Shown here piece by piece: positions 21,563 to 32,963 of a DNA stretch of 64,000 nucleotides. The stretch spans positions 318,001-382,000 of the forward strand of contig JAQFVV010006639.1 of NCBI GenBank assembly GCA_028023455.1, given 5' to 3'. Each line of letters starts with the position of its first letter. Position 1 is the first letter of the stretch. The translations under genes were made by a program, and so were the position numbers. Under the pieces are notes generated by a model. It saw only the letters and a program-made list of their open reading frames with translations. It was not told the DNA's origin and did not search any database. This DNA is from Epiperipatus broadwayi (lineage: Eukaryota; Onychophora; Udeonychophora; Euonychophora; Peripatidae).

Positions 21563-21814
21563 TTGATTTTAAGACTTTTTTTCATTTATCTTAAACAGAC
21601 ATGCAAAGCACCTTGCCTTCGTTTGCTTAGCGAAAACAGGTACGGGATAACAATAACTGCCCGGCGTGACCTCTGCTGGGAGATTAAGCCGTTAGAAAAA
21701 GTGATGTATGATAAATTAATGACTTCTCGGACAAAATTTGTTTTAGAAAAGTTTATACTAATGAAAAACAGATGCAATAAAAACTGGTTTAGGCACAAAT
21801 TTAAATTTAGATAG
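21563..21814 (+). CDS. Possible exon or ORF of unknown function
   Basis: Open for 83 codons in locally higher-GC, CpG-containing sequence. A good acceptor-like context (TTTTTTTCATTTATCTTAAACAG) ends at about 21598. From there the frame reads TCKAPCLRLLSENRYGITIT and later RDLCWEIKPLEKVMYDK, then a basic tail ending in a stop at 21812-21814. Three Cys lie in the first half. I recognise no family, and no partner exon is evident on either side. An 83-codon opening is uncommon at this base composition but could be chance. Treat it as a candidate terminal exon only. Confidence 0.25.
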   Translation: MILRLFFIYLKQTCKAPCLRLLSENRYGITITARRDLCWEIKPLEKVMYDKLMTSRTKFVLEKFILMKNRCNKNWFRHKFKFR

Positions 21815-22289
21815 AAGAAAAAATATCACTATGATTCGTATTTGCGTATTAAATCCTTTTAATTTAAAAATATTAGTTACATTTGAAGTATTAAATAAAT
21901 TTTAATCATTATATATATTTCAAATATCATGGCTTAAAATTTATAATTCATAAATATACCACAAAAGAATTTTAAAGTAATTATCTTAGTAAATAGTATA
22001 CATTATAGCTATATTTCATATTTTTCCCCCTCTCTCTCTCTTTATATATTACGCACAAGTGTTTGAAATTTTAACATTTTAAAAACTATTTATTCTTAAA
22101 ATCTCTCTTTCAATAGATGATAATTAATTACTTTTTTTAACTGAAAATTTTTATCTCTTTCAATCTCAGATATAGAGTTAAAATTTAACACTAGAGCAGG
22201 ACTAAAGATAAATGCTAAATTCGATAAATTTTCTCAAAATAAGAAAATAAAGTCTGATAATAACGAATTAAAAAAAAGTTAACGTTCCG
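21815..22289. other. Unassigned AT-rich sequence with a short (CT)n run
   Basis: A (CT)n run lies near 22027-22041. Otherwise featureless. Confidence 0.55.
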
Positions 22290-22545
22290 TCATCAGATTT
22301 CCAATGGTATGGATTGGTGAAGAGTTGGAGGATGGAGTAGATTGAAGACTGTCCATTAAAATTTGAAGATTTGCTATCTTAATATAAACCGAACACTAAT
22401 TATATATGTGTGTGGGAGTACTAATTCAGCATGAAATACGTAGAATGGAGATCATTTATCTTAATCACGTGTGTCATGTGTATCGGTGGTTTGAGATAGG
22501 GTAGACAGGTGAAAGTAGATTGACAGTCTGTGTTCAAATCCCTTA
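22290..22545 (+). mobile_element. RZ-E retrozyme-like copy, ribozyme deleted
   Basis: Family blocks in order: GAGTTGGAGGATGGAGTAGA, GACTGTCCATTAAAA, TTTGCTATCTTAATATAAAC, ATATATGTGTGTGGGAG, then directly TTCAGCATGAAATACG, CATTTATCTTAATCACGTGTG, GTGTATCGGTGG and CTGTGTTCAAATCCC. A deletion between GGGAG and TTCAGC removes stem I and CUGAUGA. Confidence 0.7.
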
Positions 22546-22679
22546 CAATTAAAAGGTTAACAAGTAACACATACCTCGGCCTCATTGAAATATAATAGAT
22601 GAAAATAATCATAGAATTCAACTTGAATGGGTGATTTTGGTGATAGAAATAACTTTATGTTAAATGGAAATATGCTTAA

Positions 22680-23125
22680 ATGTTTAAAAGGGAATATTTT
22701 AATAGATCATTTTATTATTTGTACCTTATGGATCTGAAATTTGGGAACTTAATTGACAAACAATAGGAGACTTTAATCACTCAATGAAATATGAAAAAAT
22801 GTTTGTCAGGTGGAACAATAAGAATACAAATAAGAAAACACACAGGTATTATCGATACCACTAAAAGCCTTAAGACACTGGAGTAGAACCGGGCTGTACA
22901 TAGTACTAGAAGAGATGGTAGTAGATTAACAACTAATGTTTTAAATTGGATCTCAAGAAATTATTTTAAAAAATCCTAAAAAGAGACTACATGTGAGTTG
23001 GATGGATGAAATAGGAAAGTATACGGATGGTGTGATATTGAGAAGAGACATTGTGGATTGGTGAGAACAGAATAAACGTAGAGAAATCTTCGTCCAGCAA
23101 TAGATCAGGAATAATTAAGAGATGA
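22680..23125 (+). pseudogene. RTE-type LINE, 3'-end fragment
   Basis: It matches the C-terminal 150 or so codons of the intact RTE at 33-36 kb in decayed form: YGSEIWEL (as YGSETWTL in the intact copy), VLNWIS (as ILNWIP), WMDEI, and the final LRPAID-type end. Stops and shifts are present throughout. Strand is plus, opposite to the intact copy. RZ-E lies just upstream. Confidence 0.65.
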
Positions 23126-24265
23126 TGGAATGGTGAGGCAAGTTAACATAATCAAAGGGATCTGTATTTGGTATAAATTTCATCTTTAAAAATGCATTCA
23201 TTTTACATCTTAGTTATAATTTCTGAAAAAATATGCATTTTAATAATGAGAAAGCTTATTAAAGTTTATATTTAGCCTAAAATTGAGATATAAATTGATA
23301 GAATAAATTTTATTAAAAAGGGGGCAAGAAATAAACAGCAATAGATGATAATTATTTGGTCATAGTACTCTATTCTTTACTTTCTCTGCATCTTCAGATA
23401 GACAACATATAACACACATACATAAATGATTAAAAACATCTACAAAAACCAAATGACCTCAAATGCATTTCATACTGAACTAAAACTACAGTTGATACAA
23501 ATCACAAGCATTCTCAAGGACATGTGAGATTATTAACTGAAAGTAACAAATGCTAGTTCAGTATCAAATGTATCAAGGCAATCACTTGCTGTTTTCGGGT
23601 ATCTTTATTTATGAGATTAGAGTATGTATGGAAAAATTAATTTTAAATGAAAAAGTATGGAATGAATTAAATATTCTGTTGGTTGTGTTTAATTATAATA
23701 GGTATATTCTTCACTAATTAACGTTTAAGGTATACATCAGGACTATAAATGATATGAGAATTTCACAAAGTGATTAATAATAGTCATTAAGATATTTATC
23801 TGGAAAGACTGAAGTTATGGTAGTGTCCGCAGCAAGTTTGGCATATTCATAATAAATTTTAATAAACACGTACAACGATGATTCAGTGTGTGTGTGTGTA
23901 ATCACTTTTTTTTTTTTATTAACTAACAATTTTTGCCTTTAATACATATAATAGTGTAAGAATAATTATGTCTATTTTTTCTAATAAAACATTAATAATA
24001 GATTCTATTAATAATAAACAATAGATAACTTTACATTTATTTAATCCGTTTTAGACTTTAGCGTTTTAGCTAATAAATATAAAAGAAGGAAAAGGGGAAA
24101 AAAGTAAAAGAATTTGAAAAAGAACTTTAAATATGTGTATCAGTATAATTATTATAAAAAAATAAATATATAACTGACCATTTTGTAGTTTTATATATTA
24201 AAATTTAACAAAAGTGAGAATTATTTATACTGTTTTCCTGAAGGTTTGTGATGATGGTGTTCTAG
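23126..24265. other. Unassigned sequence
   Basis: AT-rich with a short (GT)n at 23887-23900. No coding or structural signal recognised. Confidence 0.5.
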
Positions 24266-24604
24266 TTGTATTTTTATATTGGACTATTTCCATCATCTAA
24301 TATAGGTATTGAAGGTCTTTGGTAGGATGGCTCAGTTGGTTAGAGCGTTACCTTAAAATTCAATAATCAAGAATCTAAGGATCCAAGTTCGAAACCCATG
24401 AAAGTACTGTCACTGGTCAGGCCCAGTAACACCTCAAAAAGAGATGCGAATAATACCTCTCGAAATGTTATGCATATTCTAACTTGTTTGATGTGCTATT
24501 ACTAACAGATGAATGTATTTGGAATTTTTAAATAAAGTTAAATTCTTTTAAAGACATTCAATATGCATATTAGATGGTGGAAATAGCCCAATATAAAAAT
24601 ACAA
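24266..24604 (+). mobile_element. tRNA-headed SINE between 38-bp inverted ends (element D)
   Basis: Terminal inverted repeats at 24266-24303 and 24567-24604 (TTGTATTTTTATATTGGACT... and its complement) differ at 2 of 38 positions. Inside is a tRNA-derived head with A box TGGCTCAGTTGG (24328-24339) and B box GTTCGAAACCC (24387-24397). CTGTCACTGGTCAGGCCC and the hammerhead-like remnant CUCUCGAAAUGUU follow, then a tail with AAATAAAG. SINEs do not normally have inverted ends, so this may be a SINE carried in a DNA transposon or in a PLE-like terminal structure. Confidence 0.65.
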
Positions 24605-24837
24605 TTATTTATACTGTTTGCTCAAATAAACGTTGAAATATGTCAAATTATTTAGTAAACAATAATCATTTTTTTAATATGTTCTCAAGATGTAATTTGA
24701 TAGTTCATAGTAACCGTGGCCACAAGATTCATCTTATAATAGTATGTTGTAGCAATTAAGTTGGTTTAAATCTGAAATTTTATCACACTTTTAGATTTAC
24801 TAATGATTGTATATTTTAGTTTTCATTTTTGTTTCTA

Positions 24838-24972
24838 GATTGCAAGAATAATTTTTTTCTCATGTGTCATAGCATCAGCCAGGAAGCGAACCCGCTAACC
24901 CGGGACAACTGCTTGTAAAGCAGCTGTCGTTAACCTCTCGACCACCAATGCTTGACGGATTGCAAGAATAAT
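24838..24972 (-). mobile_element. Retroposed tRNA-like element with 15-bp target duplication
   Basis: GATTGCAAGAATAAT is at 24838-24852 and, identically, at 24958-24972. The 105-bp insert on the reverse strand is GTCAA, then a tRNA-like body at 24951-24872, a short trailer and an A-run (GAGAAAAAAA). This is what LINE machinery leaves when it copies a polyadenylated small RNA. The element at 51.2 kb has the same leader, body type and trailer, so the two form one small family. Confidence 0.8.
24872..24951 (-). pseudogene. tRNA-Val(UAC)-like retropseudogene
   Basis: Acceptor GCATTGG pairs with CTGATGC (with two G-U pairs). The D-arm has an A-box-like GGTCGAGAGGTTAACG. Anticodon stem GCTGC/GCAGT holds loop TTTACAA, hence anticodon TAC. 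The T-arm has GGGTTCGCTTCC. The variable region is long (CCCGGGTTAGC) and looks like a partial duplication of the T-arm, so this is unlikely to be a functional tRNA. Confidence 0.6.
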
Positions 24973-25487
24973 TAAAAGAAAAAAGTCTAAACCACAAGTG
25001 CTAACTTGAAATTTTTGGTAGGTATAATTTACATTATAGCTGCAGAAAAAGTATTTATGTATATAAACTTTTTTTAGTTTTAAAAACATTTTCATTAATT
25101 TAAAACATATATTATTAATAAAAAGAAATAGATTTTATGTTTAACATTAAAAATATGATTTTTGCATATAAAAAAATTATAAATTTTATTCATTATTCTA
25201 GTATTATCAGAAATATAACTCCTATATCTATTTTATATGATAATTTTATTATTTTTAAAATATTTTTTAATATTTTACGTATTTGGAAAATAATATGTAA
25301 TAATAGATATGCAAAAAAATAATTTTATCATAAATTCTATTTAAACAGGCTACATAATCACAAATTAACAATAGGATGTGAACCGTTAGTTACAATTAAA
25401 GTATAAGAAAAGATTAAGACTAATAATTGAAAATAATAAAGGAAAGAAAAAAACATTACATTTGTACAACTTTTACATTCTATATTT
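24973..25487. other. Unassigned AT-rich sequence
   Basis: A 61-codon Ile/Lys/Asn-rich open frame at 25137-25322 reflects composition only. Confidence 0.55.
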
Positions 25488-25596
25488 AGTATACAGAGGC
25501 AAACTCTCCATACAGCAGCGCCACTCAGTGCAAGCCAGAGTAATCAATGGATTCAAGAAGGTTTGTCCAAATAATCCCTATCTAGTGCCTACTCAT

Positions 25597-25652
25597 TCCT
25601 TATCCCCAGATTAGTTTCTAGCTTGTGGCTTTCATCAGTGAGGAACCTTGGA
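25597..25652 (-). ncRNA. RZ-A hammerhead ribozyme, slightly damaged
   Basis: Reverse strand: stem I inner CCUCA/UGGGG-type pairing, CUGAUGA, AAGC-CACAA-GCUA (three pairs), GAAAC, UA, AUC (16.2 is A, so one stem III pair is lost), C17. All catalytic core bases are intact. Confidence 0.6.
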
Positions 25653-25899
25653 GTGATTTGATACCAATCCTGACCAATAGGGTTATGGTGGCTATGGTTA
25701 TTAAAGAACCAAAGACATCAAAATGTATGGGTGCTGAACTGAGTTCAAATCTATATAACTATACAATCTAATGAGCTTGAATTGGAAACATTATTGTATT
25801 TTTATTTTGGACTCAAAGCTTTATAGTTAGCTAATAAGGTAAAAGTTGACTGCTGGAGGGTTGCATTAGATCCTAAGATTTAGATACTGTGCTCTTAGA

Positions 25900-25956
25900 T
25901 CCAAGGCTCCTCACTGACGAAGGCCACAAGCCAGAAACTAGTCTGGGGATATTGGA
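25900..25956 (+). ncRNA. RZ-A hammerhead ribozyme with complete core
   Basis: Stem I outer UCCAA/UUGGA and inner UCCUCA (25908-25913)/UGGGGA (25944-25949). CUGACGA is at 25914-25920 (position 7 is free in the consensus). Stem II is GGC-CACAA-GCC with an A-A mismatch at its base. Then GAAAC, UA, GUC, with predicted cleavage after C25943. Confidence 0.7.
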
Positions 25957-26115
25957 TGAGTATGCACTATATAAGGATTTTATGTACAAACCTTCTTGCA
26001 TCCATAGATTATTCTGGTTTGCATGGTGCTACTGTTTGGAGAGTTTAGTCTCTATATAAACAGTTTTTGTAAGCATAAATAATGGTGATCATGTGATGTT
26101 TAGTGGTTTATATTT

Positions 26116-26914
26116 AATATAATATACCTTAAATGAATAATAAATCTACTTTATTACACAGAAGAAGTAGAATTTAATGAACAATTCAATATGAAAATTA
26201 AAAGTCAGTCCTAATGTATGCATGTCCCAATAAAAAAATGGTTAGTATCTAATTTTTTCTCCAACAGTTTTTGTGCTGAATCAATACGTGTTACACAATG
26301 ACATATGATATAAAATGAAACAATGTAATTTGTTATCAATTAGTCAAAATTGCTATTTAAACTTTTGCAATCATTCATTCTAGATATGGTAGTGAAGCCA
26401 TGAGATGAAAGAATGTTTTCAAATGGTTTTCATAATTGCATGACAGCAGGAAAAAACATTCAAGATAATCTCAAGATACGTAACATAGTATCATATTTAC
26501 ATTGTAACTTGTGAACCATACACATTAGCACTTGAAAATCTTATGATGAGGTGCTAAATTATATTGCTACATGACACATGCATTGACTCAGTGATGGTAC
26601 TTCAGGTAATTTAGACAGAGAACCAGTCACCTTTTTTTACATTTTGCATGCCAAGCACTGACAATTTCTAAGAGCAAGCCTCATAAAATACTGTTAATCA
26701 TAATATTGTTACTTCTTTTTCCTTTTTAATGCAAATATTCTCTCTTTTTATATACTATAATCTATGTAATTATGTGTTAGGATTTATATTTTAAAAAAAA
26801 ACTGTGATCTCACTATTTACAGAAATGCAAACAATTTATATTCTAGCACAAAAATGAGTAATAAAATATATAAAAATCATAATATAGATCAAAAATTCAA
26901 TTATTTATTGTTCA
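26116..26914. other. Unassigned sequence
   Basis: No family recognised. Confidence 0.5.
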
Positions 26915-27345
26915 TCCCTTCCTTTTTCCTTTACTCCTTTTTGCTTTCTCTTTGTCTCCTCCTATTTCTCTTATTCTTTGCCTCCTTCTTTTATTTCTTT
27001 TTATGCTTCTTTTTCCTTTTTGTTTTTCATATTATTCTTTGCCTTCTTCTTCATCTCCTTATTTTTCCTTTTTTCTATTTCTTCTTTGTCTTCCTTTCTT
27101 CTCATTATTTTTTTATATTTGCTTTCTTCATCATCTTCTTCACTTTTTTTTCTACTTCCTTTTCTTGTCTTCTCATTATTCTACTTTTCCTTCTTCCCCT
27201 GCTTCTCCTCTTTCTTTTTCATTTTCTTCTTCTCCTTAATCTTTTCTTTTTGTCTTTTCCTTTTTCCTTCTTTTTCATTTTTTTCTTTGCCTTCTCCTTC
27301 AGTTTTGTCTTCTTTATTTTATTATTGTTTTTATTATTTTAAAAA
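26915..27345. repeat. Long polypyrimidine (plus) / polypurine (minus) tract
   Basis: About 430 bases are nearly all C/T on the plus strand, with irregular TTC, CCTTTTT and TCTTCTTC units and recurrent TTCTTTGCCTTCT-like phrases. All three plus frames look open with Phe/Leu/Ser-rich readings only because stop codons need purines. It may form H-DNA. Confidence 0.85.
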
Positions 27346-27780
27346 TTAAAATGTTTTGAAGTTTATGAGGTAAAATAATCCAGTTGCAAAGATGTTCTGG
27401 AATAATAGGTGATGAATAAAAAAGCAGTGATATAAAATAAATAAATTACCTCGATAATCTGTAGAGTGTAGTACCTATAATAATGTGCAGCAGTATTATA
27501 TATAACTCTAGATTACAATTTTAACAATTGTGAAGAACTAACTTGTAAAGATTAGCCATAATAAGAAGATAAATAGCTCTAAAGTACACTTGCTATTCTA
27601 AATAAAATTGCAGTATTGAATATAGTTACATGAGTATAATATTTTTATATTGTTTTTTTTATATATTTATGGACTAGATGCTTAACTACCATCTTATTAA
27701 AAACCAGGTATCTACAAATATGTCTGGAGAAGCAATTTTTTGTCTCTTAGTTTTAATTGCTTTAATTTGTATAAAAAGGT
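27346..27780. other. Unassigned AT-rich sequence
   Basis: No recognisable gene or repeat. Confidence 0.5.
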
Positions 27781-28146
27781 AGCATGCTTGTGCACCAGAA
27801 GGCATATAGGTTCAATGAGGGAGCTCATATATTTGAGAAACAATCCCTAGAAAAAGAATCAATTATAGTTTTAGAGAAGTATCATATAGATGCTGGAACG
27901 TTTGTGCATAAAATTCCTATTCAGTGTCTATTCATCACAATGCCCCAGACTTTTCTTGTGTCTTTTATCAGTGAGGAGCTGTGGATCTGAGAGCACTGCA
28001 CCTACATTATAAAATCTAATGCAAACCTCCAGCAGCCATCTTTCTGCATCCATTTATTACTCGACTTTGCACTGAGTGGCACTAATGTATGGAGGGTTTG
28101 CCTCTGTATTAACAAGGGTGATCGTGTGATGTTTAGTGGTTTAATT
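27781..28146 (-). mobile_element. RZ-A copy, strongly decayed
   Basis: Family blocks CTTGTGCACCAGAAGGC, GTTTGTGCATAAAATTCCTA, CATCACAATGCCCCAGACTT, CAGTGAGGAGCTGTGGATCT and GCACTGCACCTA, with a far end GTGATCGTGTGATGTTTAGT in inverted order. The hammerhead region (27937-27992, reverse) has CUGAUAA and a collapsed GAAAC-UA-GUC, so it is inactive. Confidence 0.6.
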
Positions 28147-28270
28147 TAATATTTATTTTATTGCTAGTGTTTCTTTATAAGTTTTAAAAGATTTTATTAA
28201 TTTTGCTTTTCTGGCTCTCTCTGAAGTAAATAAAATAGTATTTCTTCATTTTTCTTATCCCAACATTTTT

Positions 28271-28381
28271 CGAATGTTAGCTAAGTAAAAGTTTATTCCA
28301 TATGTTAATTTTGTTATCTGTAGGTACAATTATCAAAATTATCATATGGAATAAACCTTTATTTAGTTAACGTTCAAAACG
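28271..28381. repeat. Foldback of about 111 bp
   Basis: Arms 28271-28313 and 28334-28381 (CGAATGTTAGCTAAGTAAA / TTTAGTTAACGTTC, and GTTTATTCCATATG / CATATGGAATAAAC) pair around a 20-base loop. MITE-like. No family known to me. Confidence 0.65.
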
Positions 28382-29440
28382 TTTAAGCAAACTAATTACA
28401 AAATAGTCTTTAATGGAAGAAATATAAAAAAGTGTTAAGTTGTGGGCAGAATTGTAACTTTTTATGCAATATTCTTAAAACGATTGATTTTATCCTAAAA
28501 GTTTATTTTCAATAAAAAAAAAAGACACAAATAACTTTTGAAGAGAATGTTTTTTAATGTCAGAATGATAAATTATTATATCCTTTAAGATTAAAGATAA
28601 ATATATAAGTTTTAGACCCTTAACACACTTTTGCAATATAGTTACCCATAAACTGTTTAAAAATTCAAATAGCAATATTTAAAAGCAACACATTTAAAAA
28701 AAAGATATATAAAGTGTGTTTACAATTTGAACTCTACATAATGTTTTATCAGCCACATGATGTAACATAATGTGCTCAAACAGGATTGGATTTTTAGCAC
28801 ACTATTTTTGATGCATTTTAATTTATTTGTAAATGTATGAATATATATATTTTCTTTTGTTTATGTGCACAAAGTGGTTTTTTTTACTGTATCAGCTAAA
28901 ACTCGGTGTACATTCTTAGAAGAGACCTATGATCATGGCATGCACTCAGCTTTAGGTCATAAAGTAGAAAGAAAGAATTTTACTATGCAGTCAAACATAT
29001 GCAAATTTGAAGAGTAGGAATATGCATATATTAAATATTCTGACATCTAAAATCAATATATATATATCAAGTTTTCTTTATCAAGAACAGCGATTGTAAT
29101 AATATATGCAACATAATAATTAATTTCATATAGAAATATTTTCTTAAAATATATTTACTCTTTATAAAAAAAATTAAATCGTTGAAAAGTTGTATCAATT
29201 TGTTTATTATTTATTTTAAACTTTAAATAATATAAAAATAAAATCACAAAGTTCAAAGTCTACTATAAATGTTTACCTTCAAAATGTAAAAAAAAAAAAT
29301 TTCAAAATGCGCATTTTTGTATTAGATTAATTTTTGAAAAAAAAAAAAGACGTACAAAAGAGCTTTATCTTTTAATAAAGATTTTTTTTCACACTTAGAA
29401 TTTTTTTCTACAGTACAAGCTTTTTCATACCTGCACTCCA
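28382..29440. other. Unassigned AT-rich sequence
   Basis: No gene, no family repeat recognised. Confidence 0.5.
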
Positions 29441-29444
29441 TATG

Positions 29445-29700
29445 TAATATATAGTGAGTTTGAACTCAGACTTTCATACGACCCTCAACTATCTTATGCT
29501 GTCTCATGCTGCTGATACACTTGATCACACATGTGTCGAAAAGATAAATAATCACCATATTCATGCTAAACCAGTAGTCATCAGGTGGTCCAGATTATCA
29601 ACTTTACACATAAATACAATCAATGCTCAGCTTATATTAAGATAGCCAATCTTCATACTTTAATGGACAGACTCCAATCCACTTCACCCCACAACTCTTT
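29445..29700 (-). mobile_element. RZ-E copy, single orientation
   Basis: Runs from TTTGAACTCAGACTTTC through CTGATACACTTGATCACACA, the ribozyme region (29543-29599) and CAATGCTCAGCTTATATTAA to TTTAATGGACAGACTCCAAT. On the reverse strand the hammerhead keeps CUGAUGA and stem II but reads GAAUAUGG where GAA-AUA..UAU-A is expected; stem III is deleted. Confidence 0.7.
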
Positions 29701-30520
29701 TAAGAAATGTATATTGGTAATTGCTTTAAATGAATAATTTTTTTAATAAAGCAATGCAGACATTAAGTATTAAATTATTTTTTTTAATTACTTCTCTTTT
29801 AATTAAACACTTTTATAATATACAAAAATAGTGGACTTATACTACCACTCTGTAATGAAATGCAAAATGCTTTCACAAGCAAGTAAATATAAATAATGAA
29901 TATGTGTTTATTAAATTAAGACTTTTTTTATATATTTTTTATAAAATATTTACTAATAAGTTAAATTTAGGATACTTATGTTTAACTTTTAAACATTTTT
30001 TTATTTTCCCAATATAATGACAAGTTTGTAAATTCAATCTCAAATTTGAACCCAGGCTTATAAAAGCCATTTTGTTAATAGATTTATTTTATTCTTTATA
30101 AAATTATATTAAAAAATGACATTTAAAATATAATTTAACTCCTGAGTCTTGGCTTAATAATTTTCTGTATATAATTCTCAATATTGTCAGTGAAAATAGT
30201 TTGCATAAACTAAGAGGATTTTTATTTTTGCTAACACAAATTCCATTATATACATGCAAACTTACCAGGAAGTTCCTTTATCCTGAAAATTAATGATAGC
30301 TTAATATCCAGTTTCCTTTCTGAATATATTTCAACCAGTATGAAGCATAAGTGCATGCATGTATTTAAAGCTACTAAACTTACTGTGTTAAATTTAGTGT
30401 GCTACTTTAAGAACTGATTATACATGAGCATCATAATTTATATAACTTAGTTTAAGATCTAACCATATATTGTTACATTATATGTAATCCGATGGAAATT
30501 GTGTATATTAATTTAATGTA
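29701..30520. other. Unassigned AT-rich sequence
   Basis: Nothing recognised. Confidence 0.5.
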
Positions 30521-30524
30521 GAGA

Positions 30525-30720
30525 TTTAAACACAATCTTTCAAGCTCCCTATATCTATTCAATGTATTTTATAATACTGATACACATGCCCACATACATG
30601 TGAAAAAGATAAATGACACCAATATACATATTTTGTGCTGAATCAGCACTCATTATTTGGTCCAGATCAGTTTCTATTAAGATAGCAAATCTTTGAACTT
30701 TAATGGGCAAGTGATTCTCT
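30525..30720 (-). mobile_element. RZ-E copy, decayed
   Basis: Family blocks CTTTCAAGCTCCCTATATC, ATGTGAAAAAGATAAATGA, GCTGAATCAGCACTCAT, GGTCCAGATCAG and TTTAATGGGCAAG. Ribozyme region 30608-30670 has AUAAUGA for CUGAUGA and CAAAA for GAAA. The copy ends in a (CT)n/(TA)n tract. Confidence 0.65.
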
Positions 30721-30784
30721 ACTCTCTCTCTCTCTATATATATCTATTTCTCTCTCTCTTTTTAATTATCTGATATTTTTATTT

Positions 30785-30835
<51 letters not shown>
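30721..30835. repeat. (CT)n then (TA)n microsatellite
   Basis: CT runs at 30721-30760, then a TA run of roughly 43 bases to 30835. Confidence 0.95.
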
Positions 30836-30836
<1 letters not shown>

Positions 30837-31800
30837 GAAGTGACATATATGTGCTTCACATATATAATTTAAAACAATTCATTAGTAATTTTCAAATTAA
30901 AATTTTTTTTAACATTTTACTAGGCAGAAAAAATATATAAGTATGTCCATAAACAAAATATATTAAGACTCGTTAAATCTAAATCAATTTTAAATAATTT
31001 AATGATTTGATTGTACTCTTTGTTTCTCGATGAACATGGCTCTAATTCGCTCTAAAACAAGCAGTTTTTACATTATTGTAGTGAATTTATGCTCAATTTA
31101 AAACTTAAAAAGTATCATAAGATGCTGCCGTGACTAGGATTATTTTACAAATCAAAAATCAATATTTGCATTTGAAGCTATAACAATGTGAGAAGGCAGA
31201 CTTTCCTAGATGCTGATTGGTTGCTTCTCATTTCGAACAAAAGAGAGCATCTGTCAATAATTTTCACCATTCCAACTTCTTTGTTTTGATTTTGAAAATG
31301 AAAATGAATGTTTTAGAGTATTTTTTTACAAATTATAAATTATTTTGATAATATATGCTGAAAATAAAATTATTTTAGAAAAATAGTTAAGATTTTAGTA
31401 AAAATTATTTACTTTTACATGAACATAAATTGTGAAAGAAAATCACTGACATACACAACATTTTCTAATAGATTGTGAATGTTCTTTTTAGGTTCTCTGC
31501 TATAAAATATTTTTATAATTATAAATAGAAATTTATTTTTGAAAAAACTTTCATTCACTTTCATTCATATTCTGACAAATTATTAATTTGCTTTTTACAA
31601 ATGAAACTAGAATGAATATATTAAAAGATGAATATATATTTTACTGATGATTCTGTAATTGACCAATCAAAAGTTTAGAGTTTTAACCCATTCAACCAAG
31701 TGGAATTTTTGATGTTGAAAAGGTTAAAACAAAATATTTTATTAATTAATAATTGTAAAGTTGTTTTATAATTAGGTGAGTGGAAATGACTATTTTTATA
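30836..31800. other. Unassigned sequence
   Basis: Slightly less AT-rich around 31030-31270, but no coding or repeat family identified. Confidence 0.5.
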
Positions 31801-31804
31801 CAAA

Positions 31805-32075
31805 TAATTAAACTAAAGAGGATTTGAACCCAGACTTTCAAGCTCTCTACAACCATCCATTCTATTCAATATAATCCATACACAAGTTTACATATATATG
31901 AAAAATATAAATGATCTCCAATATATGTAGTTTATGTTGAATCAGCACTCATCAGTTGATTTGGATCATCATCTCCCACACATACATATATAAGCAGTGC
32001 TCAATTCATATTAAGATAGCAAATGTACATACTTAAATGGACAGGCTTCAATCCTTTCCACTCTCTAATCCTTAA
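31805..32075 (-). mobile_element. RZ-E copy, decayed
   Basis: TTTGAACCCAGACTTTCAAG to TGGACAGGCTTCAATCC in family order. Ribozyme region 31908-31970 (reverse): CUGAUGA intact, GUGCUG on the 5' side of stem II, but UAAAC replaces GAAAU (G12 lost). Inactive by inference. Confidence 0.7.
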
Positions 32076-32923
32076 TTCTAGATAAACAAATAGGCTAATT
32101 AGGAGATAAACATTATAGGTTGCTTAGTCAAAGCATTCTCTTTTATTATGTTATAATTTCTTTTCAAAGCTAATTTTGTAGTCTATAATTGGCCAGTAAG
32201 CCACAGAGTACAGTAAAGTATAAGACTAATTTGGAACCAATGAATGGATATAGAAATCCAAACCACAATGAAAACAGATGAACTATAAAGAGGGTCTTTC
32301 AGAATATCATTTATTAGTCTTCATCATGCTTTATGCTTTGATTATTTATTACTATTCGATCATTTATTCATTCATTCTTGATCATCAGAAGCAGCATTAC
32401 AATATTATGACAGAGTAGAGAAGGCCTTGATCTGCTCCACTCTAGCAAGCTGACAGAGTGCAAGCTTAATTTGATCATGAAGTAGAGAAGTTTATATAAT
32501 GAACAAAATAAGCATTTCATTGATCGTTGTATCCAAATTATATGTAAACAGTGTGCCACATAAGTTTAAGGTGTCCTTTACCTTTAGGGAAGGGATTAGC
32601 CATTATTCAATGATAGAAATACCATCAGATTCTGACCATTGAATAAAACAGAAATGCATATTAATGAAGATGATTGCAGTCCTCAAAAACAGTCTCAAAG
32701 AAACTAAGCAGATAGGCCAGACATAGCAATATTTATACCTACTGTTCTGCAAAAAATCTACAGGTACATAAATTTAAAACATGAACTACTAATGATAAAA
32801 CAAAATAATTTGTGTGAACTTTGGTTATATATTATTGATATTATTTTTCTAACATTAGATACTTAATCTCCCTGATATGTATATCTTATATCCATATAAA
32901 ATTTTGTATAGCTTGTTATGGTT

Positions 32924-32963
<40 letters not shown>

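Larger units (their letters stand above)
25488..26115. mobile_element. RZ-A pair in inverted orientation
   Basis: The left unit (25488 to about 25760) is reverse orientation: CTCCATACAGCAGCGCCACT, CCCTATCTAGTGCCTACTCA, the ribozyme, and body including GTGGCTATGGTTATTAAAGA. The right unit (about 25840-26115) is forward: GGTTGCATTAGATCCTAAGA, the ribozyme, CTATATAAGGATTTTATG, GGTGCTACTGTTTGGAG and the terminal GTGATCATGTGATGTTTAGT. Both keep most hammerhead bases. The middle segment holds sequence shared with the family body at 37.95-38.04 kb. Confidence 0.75.

Noticed and set aside
26854-27349. Three overlapping openings of 95-162 codons, Phe/Leu/Ser rich
   Set aside because: Polypyrimidine DNA lacks stop codons in all plus frames; no start context or domain.
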